Below are positions 1 through 9,152 of a stretch of DNA of 64,000 nucleotides, in pieces. Origin of the DNA: Bradyrhizobium japonicum USDA 6 (GTDB lineage: Bacteria; Pseudomonadota; Alphaproteobacteria; Rhizobiales; Xanthobacteraceae). The position numbers were made by a program, and so were the translations under genes. The notes below the pieces were generated by a model. It did not search any database. It was given only the letters and a program-made list of their open reading frames with translations, and was not told the origin of the DNA. Numbering within the stretch: the stretch's first letter is position 1; each line of letters starts with the position of its first letter. Location of the stretch: assembly GCF_000284375.1 (NCBI RefSeq), contig NC_017249.1, forward strand, positions 6,813,001 to 6,877,000. Reading direction: 5' to 3'.

Positions 1-1
1 G

Positions 2-1690
2 CGGCTCATTCGGCGACAATTGCTGTCGCTGTCCGGCGTCGGCCTCGCGCTGGGTGCGCTGTTCTTCGCGGCCGCGCTGACGCCGACGCTGATCCCGCGC
101 AGCTATCTCACGCAGGGCGCCCTCGCCGGCGGTTGCTTTGCGATCGGCTATTTCGCCGGTGTCCTGTGGCGTCGGCTGTGGCACTATCTCGAACTGCCCG
201 AGCCTTCGGCGCGCGCAAGATCAGTTGCGAATGCGCTCGTCGCAGTCGGCTGCCTGCTCGTCGTCATCCTCGCTCTCGGGCGCACCGCCGAATGGCAGAA
301 CTCGATCCGCACCGTGATGAAGATGGCGCCGGTGGAGACCGCCCATCCGCTCAAGGTCTGCGCCATCGCCCTGATCACGTTCGTCGTGCTGCTGGCCCTG
401 GGGCGGCTGTTCGCGCTTGTCGCCCGCTTTCTCGCCGCGCGCACACCACGCCTCGTTCCGCGGAAGGTCGCGAACGTGATCGGCTTGCTTGTCGCGGCCC
501 TGCTGTTCTGGTCGATCGCCAGCAATGTCCTGATCCGCACGGCGTTCAACGCACTCGACTCCTCCTTCCGCGAACTCGATGTTCTGCTCGAGCCCGAGCG
601 GCCGCAGCCGACAGATCCCGGTCGGACGGGAAGCCCGGCGTCGCTGGTGAAATGGACGGAGCTCGGGCGCATGGGACGCCGGTTCATTGCCTCAGGCCCG
701 ACTGCGACGGAGATCAGCGCCGTTACGGGAGGGCCCGCGCAGAATCCCGTGCGCGTCTATGTCGGGCTCGGCAGCCGCTACACCGCGCAAGCGCGCGCCA
801 GGCTTGCGCTCGAGGAGCTCAAGCGCCAGCACGGCTTCGACCGCAAAATCCTGATCGTCATCACGCCGACCGGCACGGGCTGGATCGATCCGGCCGCGAT
901 GGATACGGTCGAATATCTCCACCATGGCGATGTCGCGAGCGTCGCGATGCAGTATTCCTATCTCAACAGCCCGCTGTCGCTGCTGTTTCAGCCCGAATAC
1001 GGCGCTGAGGCGTCGCGCGCGCTGTTCGCGGAAATCTACGGCTATTGGACGACGCTGCCGAAGGATAAGCGGCCGAAGCTGTATCTGCACGGACTGAGCC
1101 TCGGCGCCATGAACTCGGAGAAATCCGCGGAGCTGTTCGAGACGATCGGGGATCCCATTGCCGGCGCGCTGTGGAGCGGGCCGCCGTTCGAGAGCCGCAT
1201 CTGGCGCTCGGTCACCGCGAACCGCAATCCGGGATCGCCGGCCTGGCTGCCGGAATTCCGCGACAGCCGCTTCGTCCGCTTCATGAACCAGAACGGACCG
1301 ACGGTGCCGCCGGATGCGCCCTGGGGGCCGATGCGGGTCGTCTATCTGCAATATGCCAGCGATGCGATCACCTTCTTCGCCTACCGCGACGCCTATCAGG
1401 CGCCGGACTGGATGAATGCGCCGCGCGGACCGGACGTGTCACCGGAGCTGCGATGGTATCCTATCGTGACGATGCTGCAGCTCGCCCTCGACATGGCGGT
1501 CGCGACCGCGACGCCGATGGGCTTTGGCCATGTCTATGCGCCCGAGCATTACGTCGATGCCTGGGTCGCGGTGACAGATGTCGGGGACTGGTCTGGCGAC
1601 GCGCTGGCGAAGCTCAAGGAACAGCTTGCGGCGAAGGCGCGAAAGACGAGCGCAGGTGATGCCGACGACGATCCCGATCGCGGCGGCTAA
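2..1690 (+). CDS. Membrane-anchored alpha/beta-hydrolase family protein (5' end may lie outside window)
   Basis: The N-terminal third is hydrophobic, with about four predicted membrane segments; one begins with the stretch LALGALFFAAALTPTLIPR. The C-terminal part is a hydrolase domain with a nucleophile elbow, HGLSLGAM. This two-part design matches the Abhydrolase_9 N-terminal and catalytic families, whose substrates are not established. The frame is open from base 2 to a stop at 1690. A TTG at 20 could start translation, but the upstream codons encode an Arg-rich lead (RLIRRQ) that looks natural for this family, so the true start is probably left of the window. The next gene is convergent, with only 3 bases between them. 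Confidence 0.75.
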   Translation, partial: RLIRRQLLSLSGVGLALGALFFAAALTPTLIPRSYLTQGALAGGCFAIGYFAGVLWRRLWHYLELPEPSARARSVANALVAVGCLLVVILALGRTAEWQNSIRTVMKMAPVETAHPLKVCAIALITFVVLLALGRLFALVARFLAARTPRLVPRKVANVIGLLVAALLFWSIASNVLIRTAFNALDSSFRELDVLLEPERPQPTDPGRTGSPASLVKWTELGRMGRRFIASGPTATEISAVTGGPAQNPVRVYVGLGSRYTAQARARLALEELKRQHGFDRKILIVITPTGTGWIDPAAMDTVEYLHHGDVASVAMQYSYLNSPLSLLFQPEYGAEASRALFAEIYGYWTTLPKDKRPKLYLHGLSLGAMNSEKSAELFETIGDPIAGALWSGPPFESRIWRSVTANRNPGSPAWLPEFRDSRFVRFMNQNGPTVPPDAPWGPMRVVYLQYASDAITFFAYRDAYQAPDWMNAPRGPDVSPELRWYPIVTMLQLALDMAVATATPMGFGHVYAPEHYVDAWVAVTDVGDWSGDALAKLKEQLAAKARKTSAGDADDDPDRGG

Positions 1691-1693
1691 CCC

Positions 1694-3277
1694 CTACTCC
1701 GCCATCTCCACCTGCTGCGTGACGGAGGGGCCGGCGAGCGGCCGCTCCTCCATCATGATCAGGCAGAGCGCAGCGGTGGTCATCAGCGCGGTGGCGGCGC
1801 CGAAGACGTAGCGGAAGGCGTGCCGCATGTCGTCGGCGGGAATGGCGACGGCGCCCGCGGCGTGATGCTCGCCGGCCAGCGGAACGTCGGCGCCGAGCGC
1901 GATCAGCAGGATCGCCGCGAACGCCGCGACCGTGAACGAGGACATCAGCGAGCGGAAGAAGTTCATCGCGCCGGTGATGGTGCCGACTTGCGGGCGCGCG
2001 ACCGAATTCTGCAGCGAGACCACGCAGACAGGGAAGGTCGTGCCGAGCCCGAGCGCGAACGCAGCCATCAGCGTCAGCAGACCCCACAGCGGCAAGGTGG
2101 TGACCGTGAGGGCGAGGCCGCACAGCGCGGCCCAGGACGTGCCGATGATGGCAACGCGCTTGTAGTGTTTTGCGCGCGCCATGGTACGGCCGGCAATCGC
2201 CGCGCCGCAGGTCGAGACCGCCGCGAGCGGAATCAATGCGAGCCCCGCCTCGCTGGCGCTGAGATGGTAGACCGACTCGTAATAGAGCGGCAGCTGCACG
2301 GTGAGGCCCGTGATCGCACCGAGCCCGCAGCCGCCGGCTGTCAGGGCGAAAGGCGCCACCGAACCCGTCAATAGCTTCAACGGCAGGAACGGCTCGTCGG
2401 CCCGCCGCGCGTGCCAGACGAAGGTGACCGCGAGCGCGACGGCGCCGCCCACCATCGCAAGCACGGTCGGCGAGAGCCACGGATAGCGCGTGCCGCCCCA
2501 GGTCAGCACCAGCATGAAGACCACCGCAGAGGCCATCAGCAGCACGCCGCCGAGCCAGTCGACCTTGCGCTTGCGGTGGAACACCGGGATCTTCTTCATC
2601 TTCGGCAGCAGCATCGCGATCGCAGCGGCCGCGAGCGGGAGATTGATCCAGAAGATCATCGACCAGTGCAGATGCTCGGCGAACACGCCGCCGATGACCG
2701 GACCCAAAATGCCGCCGACCATCCAGACGCTGGAGAAATAGGCCTGGTACTGCCCGCGCTCGCGCGGGGAGACGACGTCGGAGATCACGGTCTGCACGAC
2801 CGGCATGATGCCGCCGCCGCCAAGGCCCTGAAGGCCGCGCGCCAGGATCAGCATCGGCATGCTCGGCGCGATCGCGCACAGCACGGAGCCGGCGACGAAC
2901 AGACTGAGCGAAATGATGATCATCACGCGGCGGCCGTAGATGTCGCTCAGCGTCCCGAACACCGGCGCGACCGCGGTCGAGGCGAGCAGATAGGCAGTGA
3001 TGACCCAGGAGAGATTGGAGACGTCGTGAAACTGGCGCCCGATGGTCGGCAGCGCGGTCGCGACGATGGTCTGGTCGAGCGCAGCCAGGAACATCGTCAG
3101 CATCAGGCTGATCACGATGGTCCGGACCTCGTCCTGCGACAACGGTGCCGGCGGCGCGAGCGAGGGCGCGTCGTCGACGCTCAAGACCTCGCTGGGAAGG
3201 CGGGACAGCTCTTCGGCAATGTCGTCAGGCAACGCCTGAATGTCGGCAGAACTGCTCTGCCGGTCGAACTTGTTCAT
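1694..3277 (-). CDS. MFS drug efflux transporter, DHA2 (EmrB/QacA) type
   Basis: This 527-residue inner-membrane protein has a hydrophilic N-terminus of about 50 residues and then about 14 hydrophobic segments. DHA2-type signatures are visible: LDQTIVATALPTIGRQF in the first membrane segment, the MFS loop GTLSDIYGRRVMI, and the motif-C-like GGILGPVIGGVFAE. The family exports drugs or toxic compounds using the proton gradient. No membrane-fusion partner (EmrA) or regulator lies beside it, so the substrate is unknown. The ATG at 3277 is the only sensible start, and a 155-base gap upstream can hold its promoter. Confidence 0.88.
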   Translation of the reverse strand: MNKFDRQSSSADIQALPDDIAEELSRLPSEVLSVDDAPSLAPPAPLSQDEVRTIVISLMLTMFLAALDQTIVATALPTIGRQFHDVSNLSWVITAYLLASTAVAPVFGTLSDIYGRRVMIIISLSLFVAGSVLCAIAPSMPMLILARGLQGLGGGGIMPVVQTVISDVVSPRERGQYQAYFSSVWMVGGILGPVIGGVFAEHLHWSMIFWINLPLAAAAIAMLLPKMKKIPVFHRKRKVDWLGGVLLMASAVVFMLVLTWGGTRYPWLSPTVLAMVGGAVALAVTFVWHARRADEPFLPLKLLTGSVAPFALTAGGCGLGAITGLTVQLPLYYESVYHLSASEAGLALIPLAAVSTCGAAIAGRTMARAKHYKRVAIIGTSWAALCGLALTVTTLPLWGLLTLMAAFALGLGTTFPVCVVSLQNSVARPQVGTITGAMNFFRSLMSSFTVAAFAAILLIALGADVPLAGEHHAAGAVAIPADDMRHAFRYVFGAATALMTTAALCLIMMEERPLAGPSVTQQVEMAE

Positions 3278-3432
3278 CTCGATCGGAAGCCGTGAGGCGG
3301 CGCAACGCCGCGAAGGATTCGTTCTATGGACACAATGTAGAGAGGAAAGTTCTTCTCAGGCAGGCACCGCGGCGCATGGGTGCATCCCGCCACGGGGTCA
3401 TCGCGATGACGTGATTCGAGGTCGCAGGCGGG

Positions 3433-3948
3433 TCAGTCCTTCGGACGTCGCTTCAGGCGCGCCCGTTTCGGCAGCTGCGCCGGCCATTGCACGATATGGT
3501 CCTCGAGCTCCTCGTCCGGGATCTCCTCCTCGCTGCCCTCAACCCGGCCGCGAACGGAGACGCCAGCTTCATGAACGGTGTTGGGATCGCCCGAGACCAG
3601 CGGATGCCACCAATAGAGGTCGCGCCCTTCCGCGACCAGCTTGTAGCCGCAGCTCGGCGGCAGCCAGTTCAGGGTGCGGACATTGGCCGGAGTCAGCCGG
3701 ACGCAGTCGGGAACCTTGGCGGACCGATTCGGATAGTCCTTGCAGCCGCAGGTCCCGGCATCGAGCAGCTTGCAGCCGACATGGGTGAAATAGATATCGC
3801 CGGTATCCTCGTCCTCGAGCTTGTTCAGGCAGCAGCGGCCGCAGCCGTCGCACAGGCTCTCCCATTCGGCCGTCGACAACTCTTCCAACGTCTTGGTTTT
3901 CCAGAAGAATCCTTCCTGGCCTGAGGGTCGTTTGGGAGCTGCGGTCAT
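3433..3948 (-). CDS. YcgN/UPF0260 family cysteine-cluster protein
   Basis: The product, about 171 residues, carries the CxxCxxCC-type cluster [11 protein letters not shown] near residue 36, followed by further cysteines ([24 protein letters not shown]). This is the pattern of the UPF0260 (YcgN) and zinc- or iron-chelating YkgJ-like families. Its biochemical role is not established. I chose the ATG at 3948 (MTAAPKRP) because the 24 additional upstream codons look like non-coding sequence. It is divergent from the penicillin-binding protein gene, separated by about 290 bases in which I see no gene. Confidence 0.85.
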   Translation of the reverse strand: MTAAPKRPSGQEGFFWKTKTLEELSTAEWESLCDGCGRCCLNKLEDEDTGDIYFTHVGCKLLDAGTCGCKDYPNRSAKVPDCVRLTPANVRTLNWLPPSCGYKLVAEGRDLYWWHPLVSGDPNTVHEAGVSVRGRVEGSEEEIPDEELEDHIVQWPAQLPKRARLKRRPKD

Positions 3949-4240
3949 GCGCCTCAACAAGGGTTCGAAAGAGCTACGGCTCGTTCCATCTACGGCGTGC
4001 GGCCGGGACGCTGCAAGCAACGCCCAATTGAGGCCCGTAATGAACCGGGGTCAATTAGGCCTGTTGTTCAAAATCGCGAGCCTGACCATTGGTTTATGGG
4101 CCCTGCTCGGCTAGAAGGAACAGCAAGTCCCCCGGACGCGAAACCGGCGCCTTGGGTTTGCCGTAACATTCCCTCAAGACGTCTCGGTGCCGCCCGGCCG
4201 GGTGCCTGAACGCTGTCGAGCCGAGCCTCAAGGGTTCTAG

Positions 4241-6526
4241 GTGGTCCAGAACACACCATCCAACTGGAAAAGCCGCGTCCGGAATTTCTTTCTGGACCTC
4301 GACGCGCGCATCGATTCCTCGCTGTTCTCCTCCGCCAAGGGCATCCGCGAGCTCTACGAGCGCTACTCGACCTTCATGGACCGCTTCTATGTCGGGCGGT
4401 GGAAGCGCTGGGTGTTCATCGAGCCGCTGTCGGAGGCCGCGACGCTGGGCCTCGGCGGCCTGGTCGTGATGCTCACCCTCGCCATCCCCGCCTTCCGCGA
4501 GACCGCGGACGAGGACTGGCTGAAGAAGTCCGACCTCGCGGTGTCCTTCCTCGACCGCTACGGCAACCCGATCGGCAGCCGCGGCATCAAGCACAACGAC
4601 TCGATCCCGCTGGAAGACTTTCCGGACGTGCTGATCAAGGCGACGCTGGCCACCGAAGATCGGCGCTTCTACGAGCATTTCGGCATCGACATCGCCGGCA
4701 CCGCGCGTGCGCTCGTCACCAACGCCCAGGCCGGCGGCGTCCGCCAGGGCGGCTCCTCGATCACCCAGCAGCTCGCCAAGAACCTTTTTTTGAGCAACGA
4801 GCGTACCATCGAGCGCAAGGTCAACGAAGCCTTCCTCGCGGTCTGGCTGGAATGGCGCCTGACCAAGAACGAGATCCTCAAGCTGTACCTCGACCGCGCC
4901 TATATGGGCGGCGGCACTTTTGGTGTCGACGGCGCAGCCCACTTCTACTTCAACAAGTCCGCGCGCGACGTGACGCTGGCGGAAGCCGCGATGCTCGCCG
5001 GCCTGTTCAAGGCGCCGACCAAATACGCCCCGCACATCAACCTGCCCGCGGCGCGTGCCCGCGCCAACGTCGTTCTCGACAACCTCGTCGACGCCGGCTT
5101 CATGACCGAGGGCCAGGTGTTCGGCGCCCGCCGCAACCCGGCCTTCGCGGTCGATCGCCGCGACGAGGCCTCGCCGAACTACTATCTCGACTACGCCTTC
5201 GACGAGATGCGCAAGCTGGTCGACACCTTCCCGAAATCCTACACCGAGCGCGTCTTCGTGGTGCGCCTCGCGATCGACACCAACGTGCAGAAGGCGGCGG
5301 AAGACGCGATCGAGAACCAGCTGCGCCAGTTCGGCCGCGACTATCACGCGACCCAGGCCGCGACCGTCGTCTCCGATCTCGACGGCGGCATCCGCGCCAT
5401 GGTCGGCGGCCGCGACTACGGTGCGAGCCAGTTCAACCGCGCCACCGACGCCTACCGCCAGCCCGGCTCGTCGTTCAAGCCTTACGTCTACACCACCGCG
5501 CTCCTCAACGGCTTCACGCCGAACTCGATCGTGGTCGACGGTCCGGTCTGCATCGGCAATTGGTGTCCGCAGAATTATGGCCATTCCTATTCCGGTTCGG
5601 TGACGCTGACGCAGGCGATCACGCGCTCGATCAACGTCGTGCCCGTCAAGCTGTCGATCGCGATCGGCCAGAAGGAGCAGCCGAAGGCGCCGAACCCGGC
5701 CAAGCTCGGCCGCGCCAAGATCGTCGAGGTCGCCCGCCGCTTCGGCCTCAAGGCGCCGCTGCCCGATACGCCGTCGCTGCCGATCGGCTCGGACGAAGTC
5801 ACCGTGCTCGAGCACGCCGTCGCCTACGCCACCTTCCCCAACCGGGGCAAGGCGGTGACGCCGCATTCGGTGCTGGAAGTGCGCACCGGCGCCGGTGATC
5901 CGGTCTGGCGCTGGGACCGCGACGGTCCGAAGCCGCGGCAGGCGATCCCGGCCTCCGTTGCCGCCGACATGGCCGGCATGATGAGCCACGTCGTCAGCGA
6001 AGGCACCGCGCGCCGCGCCGCGCTCGACGGCATTCCGACCGCCGGCAAGACCGGCACGACCAATGCGTATCGCGACGCCTGGTTCGTCGGCTACACCGGC
6101 AATTTCACCTGCGCGGTGTGGTACGGCAATGACGACTATTCGCCGACCAACCGCATGACCGGCGGCTCGCTGCCGGCGCAGACCTGGCACGACATCATGG
6201 TCGCCGCGCATCAGGGCGTCGAGGTCCGGGAAATCCCCGGCATCGGCATGGGCCAGAAGCTGCCGCCGCAGCCGGTGGCAGCGCAGGCCAACGCGGCGCC
6301 GAAAGTGCTGGAGACCAAGCCCGGTCCGCCGCCCGTGCTGACCAAGCGCGGCGCCGACGTCCTGGTACGCGTCGAGAAGCTGCTCGATGACGCCGCCAGG
6401 ACCGCGACCAAATCAACCAGCAACGACGCCAACGCGGCCAAGCCGGCCTCGTCGACGAGCGCGCTCGCCTTCCCGCAGAACTATGCGGAAGAGAATGCGA
6501 ATGCATCCGCCCCGCGCAAGAACTGA
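4241..6526 (+). CDS. Class A penicillin-binding protein (PBP1A-like glycosyltransferase/transpeptidase)
   Basis: This bifunctional enzyme polymerises lipid II and cross-links peptidoglycan in the periplasm. A cytoplasmic tail of about 65 residues precedes a single membrane anchor (about residues 67-86). The GT51 domain follows, with the catalytic Glu at about residue 139 in EDRRFYEH and the motif GGSSITQQLAKNLF. The transpeptidase domain shows SxxK at residues 410-413 (PGSSFKP), SIN, and KTGTT. The C-terminus is a Pro/Ala-rich tail. At 761 residues it is of usual size. Translation starts with GTG at 4241. Two small exported proteins follow at spacings of 9 bases and a 4-base overlap, so the three are likely one operon. 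Confidence 0.93.
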   Translation: MVQNTPSNWKSRVRNFFLDLDARIDSSLFSSAKGIRELYERYSTFMDRFYVGRWKRWVFIEPLSEAATLGLGGLVVMLTLAIPAFRETADEDWLKKSDLAVSFLDRYGNPIGSRGIKHNDSIPLEDFPDVLIKATLATEDRRFYEHFGIDIAGTARALVTNAQAGGVRQGGSSITQQLAKNLFLSNERTIERKVNEAFLAVWLEWRLTKNEILKLYLDRAYMGGGTFGVDGAAHFYFNKSARDVTLAEAAMLAGLFKAPTKYAPHINLPAARARANVVLDNLVDAGFMTEGQVFGARRNPAFAVDRRDEASPNYYLDYAFDEMRKLVDTFPKSYTERVFVVRLAIDTNVQKAAEDAIENQLRQFGRDYHATQAATVVSDLDGGIRAMVGGRDYGASQFNRATDAYRQPGSSFKPYVYTTALLNGFTPNSIVVDGPVCIGNWCPQNYGHSYSGSVTLTQAITRSINVVPVKLSIAIGQKEQPKAPNPAKLGRAKIVEVARRFGLKAPLPDTPSLPIGSDEVTVLEHAVAYATFPNRGKAVTPHSVLEVRTGAGDPVWRWDRDGPKPRQAIPASVAADMAGMMSHVVSEGTARRAALDGIPTAGKTGTTNAYRDAWFVGYTGNFTCAVWYGNDDYSPTNRMTGGSLPAQTWHDIMVAAHQGVEVREIPGIGMGQKLPPQPVAAQANAAPKVLETKPGPPPVLTKRGADVLVRVEKLLDDAARTATKSTSNDANAAKPASSTSALAFPQNYAEENANASAPRKN

Positions 6527-6535
6527 TCGAAACCC

Positions 6536-7114
6536 GTGCGGCTGATCCTGATCACATTGACGGCCCTTCTGCTCGCGAGCGTGGTCGGCGTCGGCGCGAC
6601 CTGGATGACGACGACGCGCGGCACCGAGATCGGCGCGCTGACCATCGGCGCCTGGACCGCCCGCCCCCGCACCGGCACCGCCGACGTCGATCCCTATTCG
6701 CGCGCCACCATCGTGCGCAACGGCGAGCTGCCGATCGGCACCGGTGACGGCGTCGCCTTCACCGCGACCGCCGACGACAAGAAGAAGGCGCTCGACGGCC
6801 GCTGCGACGTCGTCGTCTCCGGCGTGACGCCGCCGGCGCGGTTCTGGACGCTGACGCTGTACGACCGCAAGGGCCACCTCGTCGCCAATTCGCTGCAGCG
6901 CTACGGCTTCACCAGCCAGGAGATCGTGCGGCAGTCCGACGGGACGTTCGAGATCCGCATCGCTTCGCGCTCGCGCGCCGGCAACTGGCTGCCGACCGGC
7001 GGCATCGAGCGCTACGCGCTGATGCTGCGCCTCTACGACACCCCTGTCGGCGTTGCGACGCGCACCCAGCGCGATGCGCCGATGCCCACGATCAAGACGG
7101 TGGGCTGCTCATGA
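6536..7114 (+). CDS. DUF1214 domain-containing membrane-anchored protein
   Basis: This 192-residue protein starts with a single hydrophobic anchor or signal (ILITLTALLLASVVGVGATW), followed by a beta-rich domain with DPYSRATIVRNGELP and FWTLTLYDRKGHL, which I recognise as DUF1214. The GTG start lies 9 bases after the PBP stop. Because the next gene encodes DUF1254, the pair resembles the DUF1254-DUF1214 proteins found as single polypeptides elsewhere, here split in two and in reverse order. The function is unknown. Location beside a cell-wall polymerase hints at an envelope role, but that is inference only. Confidence 0.82.
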   Translation: MRLILITLTALLLASVVGVGATWMTTTRGTEIGALTIGAWTARPRTGTADVDPYSRATIVRNGELPIGTGDGVAFTATADDKKKALDGRCDVVVSGVTPPARFWTLTLYDRKGHLVANSLQRYGFTSQEIVRQSDGTFEIRIASRSRAGNWLPTGGIERYALMLRLYDTPVGVATRTQRDAPMPTIKTVGCS

Positions 7115-7695
7115 TCCGCCTGATGTTCACCATCGTCGCGGGCGTGGTGCTGGGCCTCGTGGTCCATCTCGTCAGCGTGCTGGCGCTGCCGCGGATCGCG
7201 ACCCAGGACGCCTATTCGCGGCTGACGCCGATGACCAAGCTCAACGCCGTGACGCAGCTTCCGCTCGCCGATCCCAACAATTCGCCGATGCCGTTCATGG
7301 ACCCGGCCTTCGCGATCGCGATCTGCCGCTATGACCTCACGGGCGGGCCGCTCAAGCTCACGGTGCCGGTGAGCCAGGCCTACACCTCGGTGTCGTTCTA
7401 CACCCGCAACGAGATCGCCTATTACGCCATCAACGACCGCTCCGCCGGCAAGAAGGTGATCGAGCTCGACCTCATGACCGAGCCGCAGCACAACGAGCTG
7501 CCCGAGGACGAAGAGATCACCGCGGCCGACCGCTTGATCATCGATTCCCCCAGCACCACCGGCCTGATCGTGATGAAGGCGCTTGCCGCCGAGCCCGGCC
7601 TGATGCAGCAGGCGCAAAGCTCGCTTCAGGCTGCGACTTGCGCGCCCCAGACCGAACCGCCGGCCAAGGCCGAGACGCCGCGCGGACGGCGTTGA
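7111..7695 (+). CDS. DUF1254 domain-containing membrane-anchored protein
   Basis: The 194-residue product has an N-terminal hydrophobic helix (MFTIVAGVVLGLVVHLVSVLA), the DUF1254-like body (AFAIAICRYDLTGGPLKL, SVSFYTRNEIAYYAIND), and a charged, Pro-rich C-terminus. The start codon overlaps the stop of the DUF1214 gene (ATGA), implying translational coupling, and the two domains are known to co-occur. It is the last gene of the PBP operon and is followed by a strong terminator. Its function is unknown. Confidence 0.82.
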   Translation: MIRLMFTIVAGVVLGLVVHLVSVLALPRIATQDAYSRLTPMTKLNAVTQLPLADPNNSPMPFMDPAFAIAICRYDLTGGPLKLTVPVSQAYTSVSFYTRNEIAYYAINDRSAGKKVIELDLMTEPQHNELPEDEEITAADRLIIDSPSTTGLIVMKALAAEPGLMQQAQSSLQAATCAPQTEPPAKAETPRGRR

Positions 7696-7897
7696 GCTCC
7701 GCGTTTCGGCACGCTCAAAACAAAAACATGAAAAACAACCCCATGCGCAGTAGCGGGGGCATTGAAGCTACTAGCTATTTTGCGTTCAAGCCAGGCAGGC
7801 TCGGTCGAACTGAGGCATCCCTGCCCGCCGCACCTCCGCATCTTTGACACGTCGGGCAAAACACTGGCATATTGGCATCATCGAAGATTAGCAGCAT

Positions 7898-7927
7898 CCG
7901 CGCGGAACAGTCCGTCGCGGTTTTTTT
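7898..7927 (+). terminator. Rho-independent terminator of the PBP-DUF1214-DUF1254 operon
   Basis: A hairpin pairs CCGCG (7898-7902) with CGCGG (7916-7920) and CGGA (7903-7906) with TCCG (7911-7914), leaving one bulged T and the loop ACAG. Seven T residues follow directly (7921-7927). It lies about 200 bases after the last gene of the rightward operon. The 200 bases between contain no gene that I can support. Confidence 0.8.
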
Positions 7928-7945
7928 ATGTCGGAGCACGCGCGC

Positions 7946-9127
7946 TCAGGATAGCGGCTTCTCTGGCTGAGCCATCCGCGACCACTGCAACGCGAGCGGA
8001 CCCAACGCGATTCCCGCGGCGAGAACGATGAACACCAGCAGCCAGCCGCTTGCGCTCTGCGGCCCACCCGCAACATCGAGCGCAGCGCCGGTTCCCCAGG
8101 CACCAACGGCCGAGAGACCGAAGCCCACGGTGGAGTGCAGGGCCAGAGTTGCACCACGATGCTCGGAGACGGCCGCCGCGGACATGCCGGCAGTCAACGC
8201 GCCGGAATCGGCAGGCACGGTCAGGCCATAGATCAATAGCAGCGGCGCGAGTACCCATGCTGGCGCTGTTGCGTTGAGGCCGATGATGATTGCAACGCAG
8301 GCCGATGCGATCATCACCACCGTGATCGCCCGATGGCGGCCGAACTTCAGCGCGGCCTCATTGCCGAGGATGCTTGCGGGCATCGAGATCACCGCGAAGC
8401 AGAAGCTCAGCACAACGGGACTCAACCACGAAGGCGCGCCTTGATGAGCGATGACGAACGTCCAGAACCCGACCAGCCAGGTGCGGATGCCGTAGAGCTC
8501 GAAGCAGTGCGCGCCGTAGCCGAAGATGTATCCGAGCGCTTCGCGGTTGGCGAAGACAGGCGCGAAATTGAGAAGACGCCCTGCCTTCGGCGCGGGCCGT
8601 CGCTCCTGCATCAGAAGGCACGCGACGACCATCGCGATGGGACCAAACCCGGTGACGAGGAATGCGCTTCGCCACCCCCAGCGGTCGGCGATCACTTGCG
8701 CGACCAGGAACGAGAGGCCGACGCCGACGGAGAAGCTCGACGTGTACAGCGTGACGGCCCGTGAGGTGTCGCCGGCAGGAAGCCGATCCGTCAGCGCTTT
8801 CAGGCCCGGCATGTAGGCGCCGGCAAATCCAAGTCCCGCAACGGACCAGATCGCAGTCGCCGACCAGAACCCCTGAGCGAAGATTCCGAACGCCGCGGTT
8901 GCGATCCCGCTCACGATCGAGCCCCAGAGCAGGACGAGTCGCGCGTCGATCCGGTCGGTCAACGTCGTCAGCACGGGCACCGCGAGCATGTAGCCGAAGG
9001 CATAACCACTCGCCATCAAGCCGCCTTCGGCGGCGGAAAGCCCCCATGCCGGCATCAGGTGCTGCGCCAGATTTGCGGACAGCGTGACATGCGGCAGCAG
9101 ATTGCCGACCTGCCCTATGCACATCAC
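7946..9127 (-). CDS. MFS transporter, distal gene of the ars-like operon
   Basis: This inner-membrane protein of about 394 residues has 12 hydrophobic segments. It carries an MFS loop-like LTDRIDARLVLLWGS and the paired-helix motif SFSVGVGLSFLVAQVIADRWGWR. The start is uncertain: GTG at 9127 or ATG at 9124 avoids a long overlap, while reading back to ATG at 9265 would overlap the upstream MFS gene by 113 bases with unlikely Ser/Arg-rich sequence. It is the fourth gene after arsR on the same strand, 25 bases from its neighbour, so it is probably co-transcribed. The substrate is unknown; metalloid or organometalloid export is a guess from context. Confidence 0.75.
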   Translation of the reverse strand: MMCIGQVGNLLPHVTLSANLAQHLMPAWGLSAAEGGLMASGYAFGYMLAVPVLTTLTDRIDARLVLLWGSIVSGIATAAFGIFAQGFWSATAIWSVAGLGFAGAYMPGLKALTDRLPAGDTSRAVTLYTSSFSVGVGLSFLVAQVIADRWGWRSAFLVTGFGPIAMVVACLLMQERRPAPKAGRLLNFAPVFANREALGYIFGYGAHCFELYGIRTWLVGFWTFVIAHQGAPSWLSPVVLSFCFAVISMPASILGNEAALKFGRHRAITVVMIASACVAIIIGLNATAPAWVLAPLLLIYGLTVPADSGALTAGMSAAAVSEHRGATLALHSTVGFGLSAVGAWGTGAALDVAGGPQSASGWLLVFIVLAAGIALGPLALQWSRMAQPEKPLS

Positions 9128-9152
9128 CGCAATCAGAGACCGACCGCCGAGC

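Noticed and set aside
4094..6211. A 705-codon open frame opposite the penicillin-binding protein gene
   Set aside because: The true gene has all catalytic motifs. The opposite frame is Arg/Asp/Val-rich, low in complexity, and has no recognisable domain.
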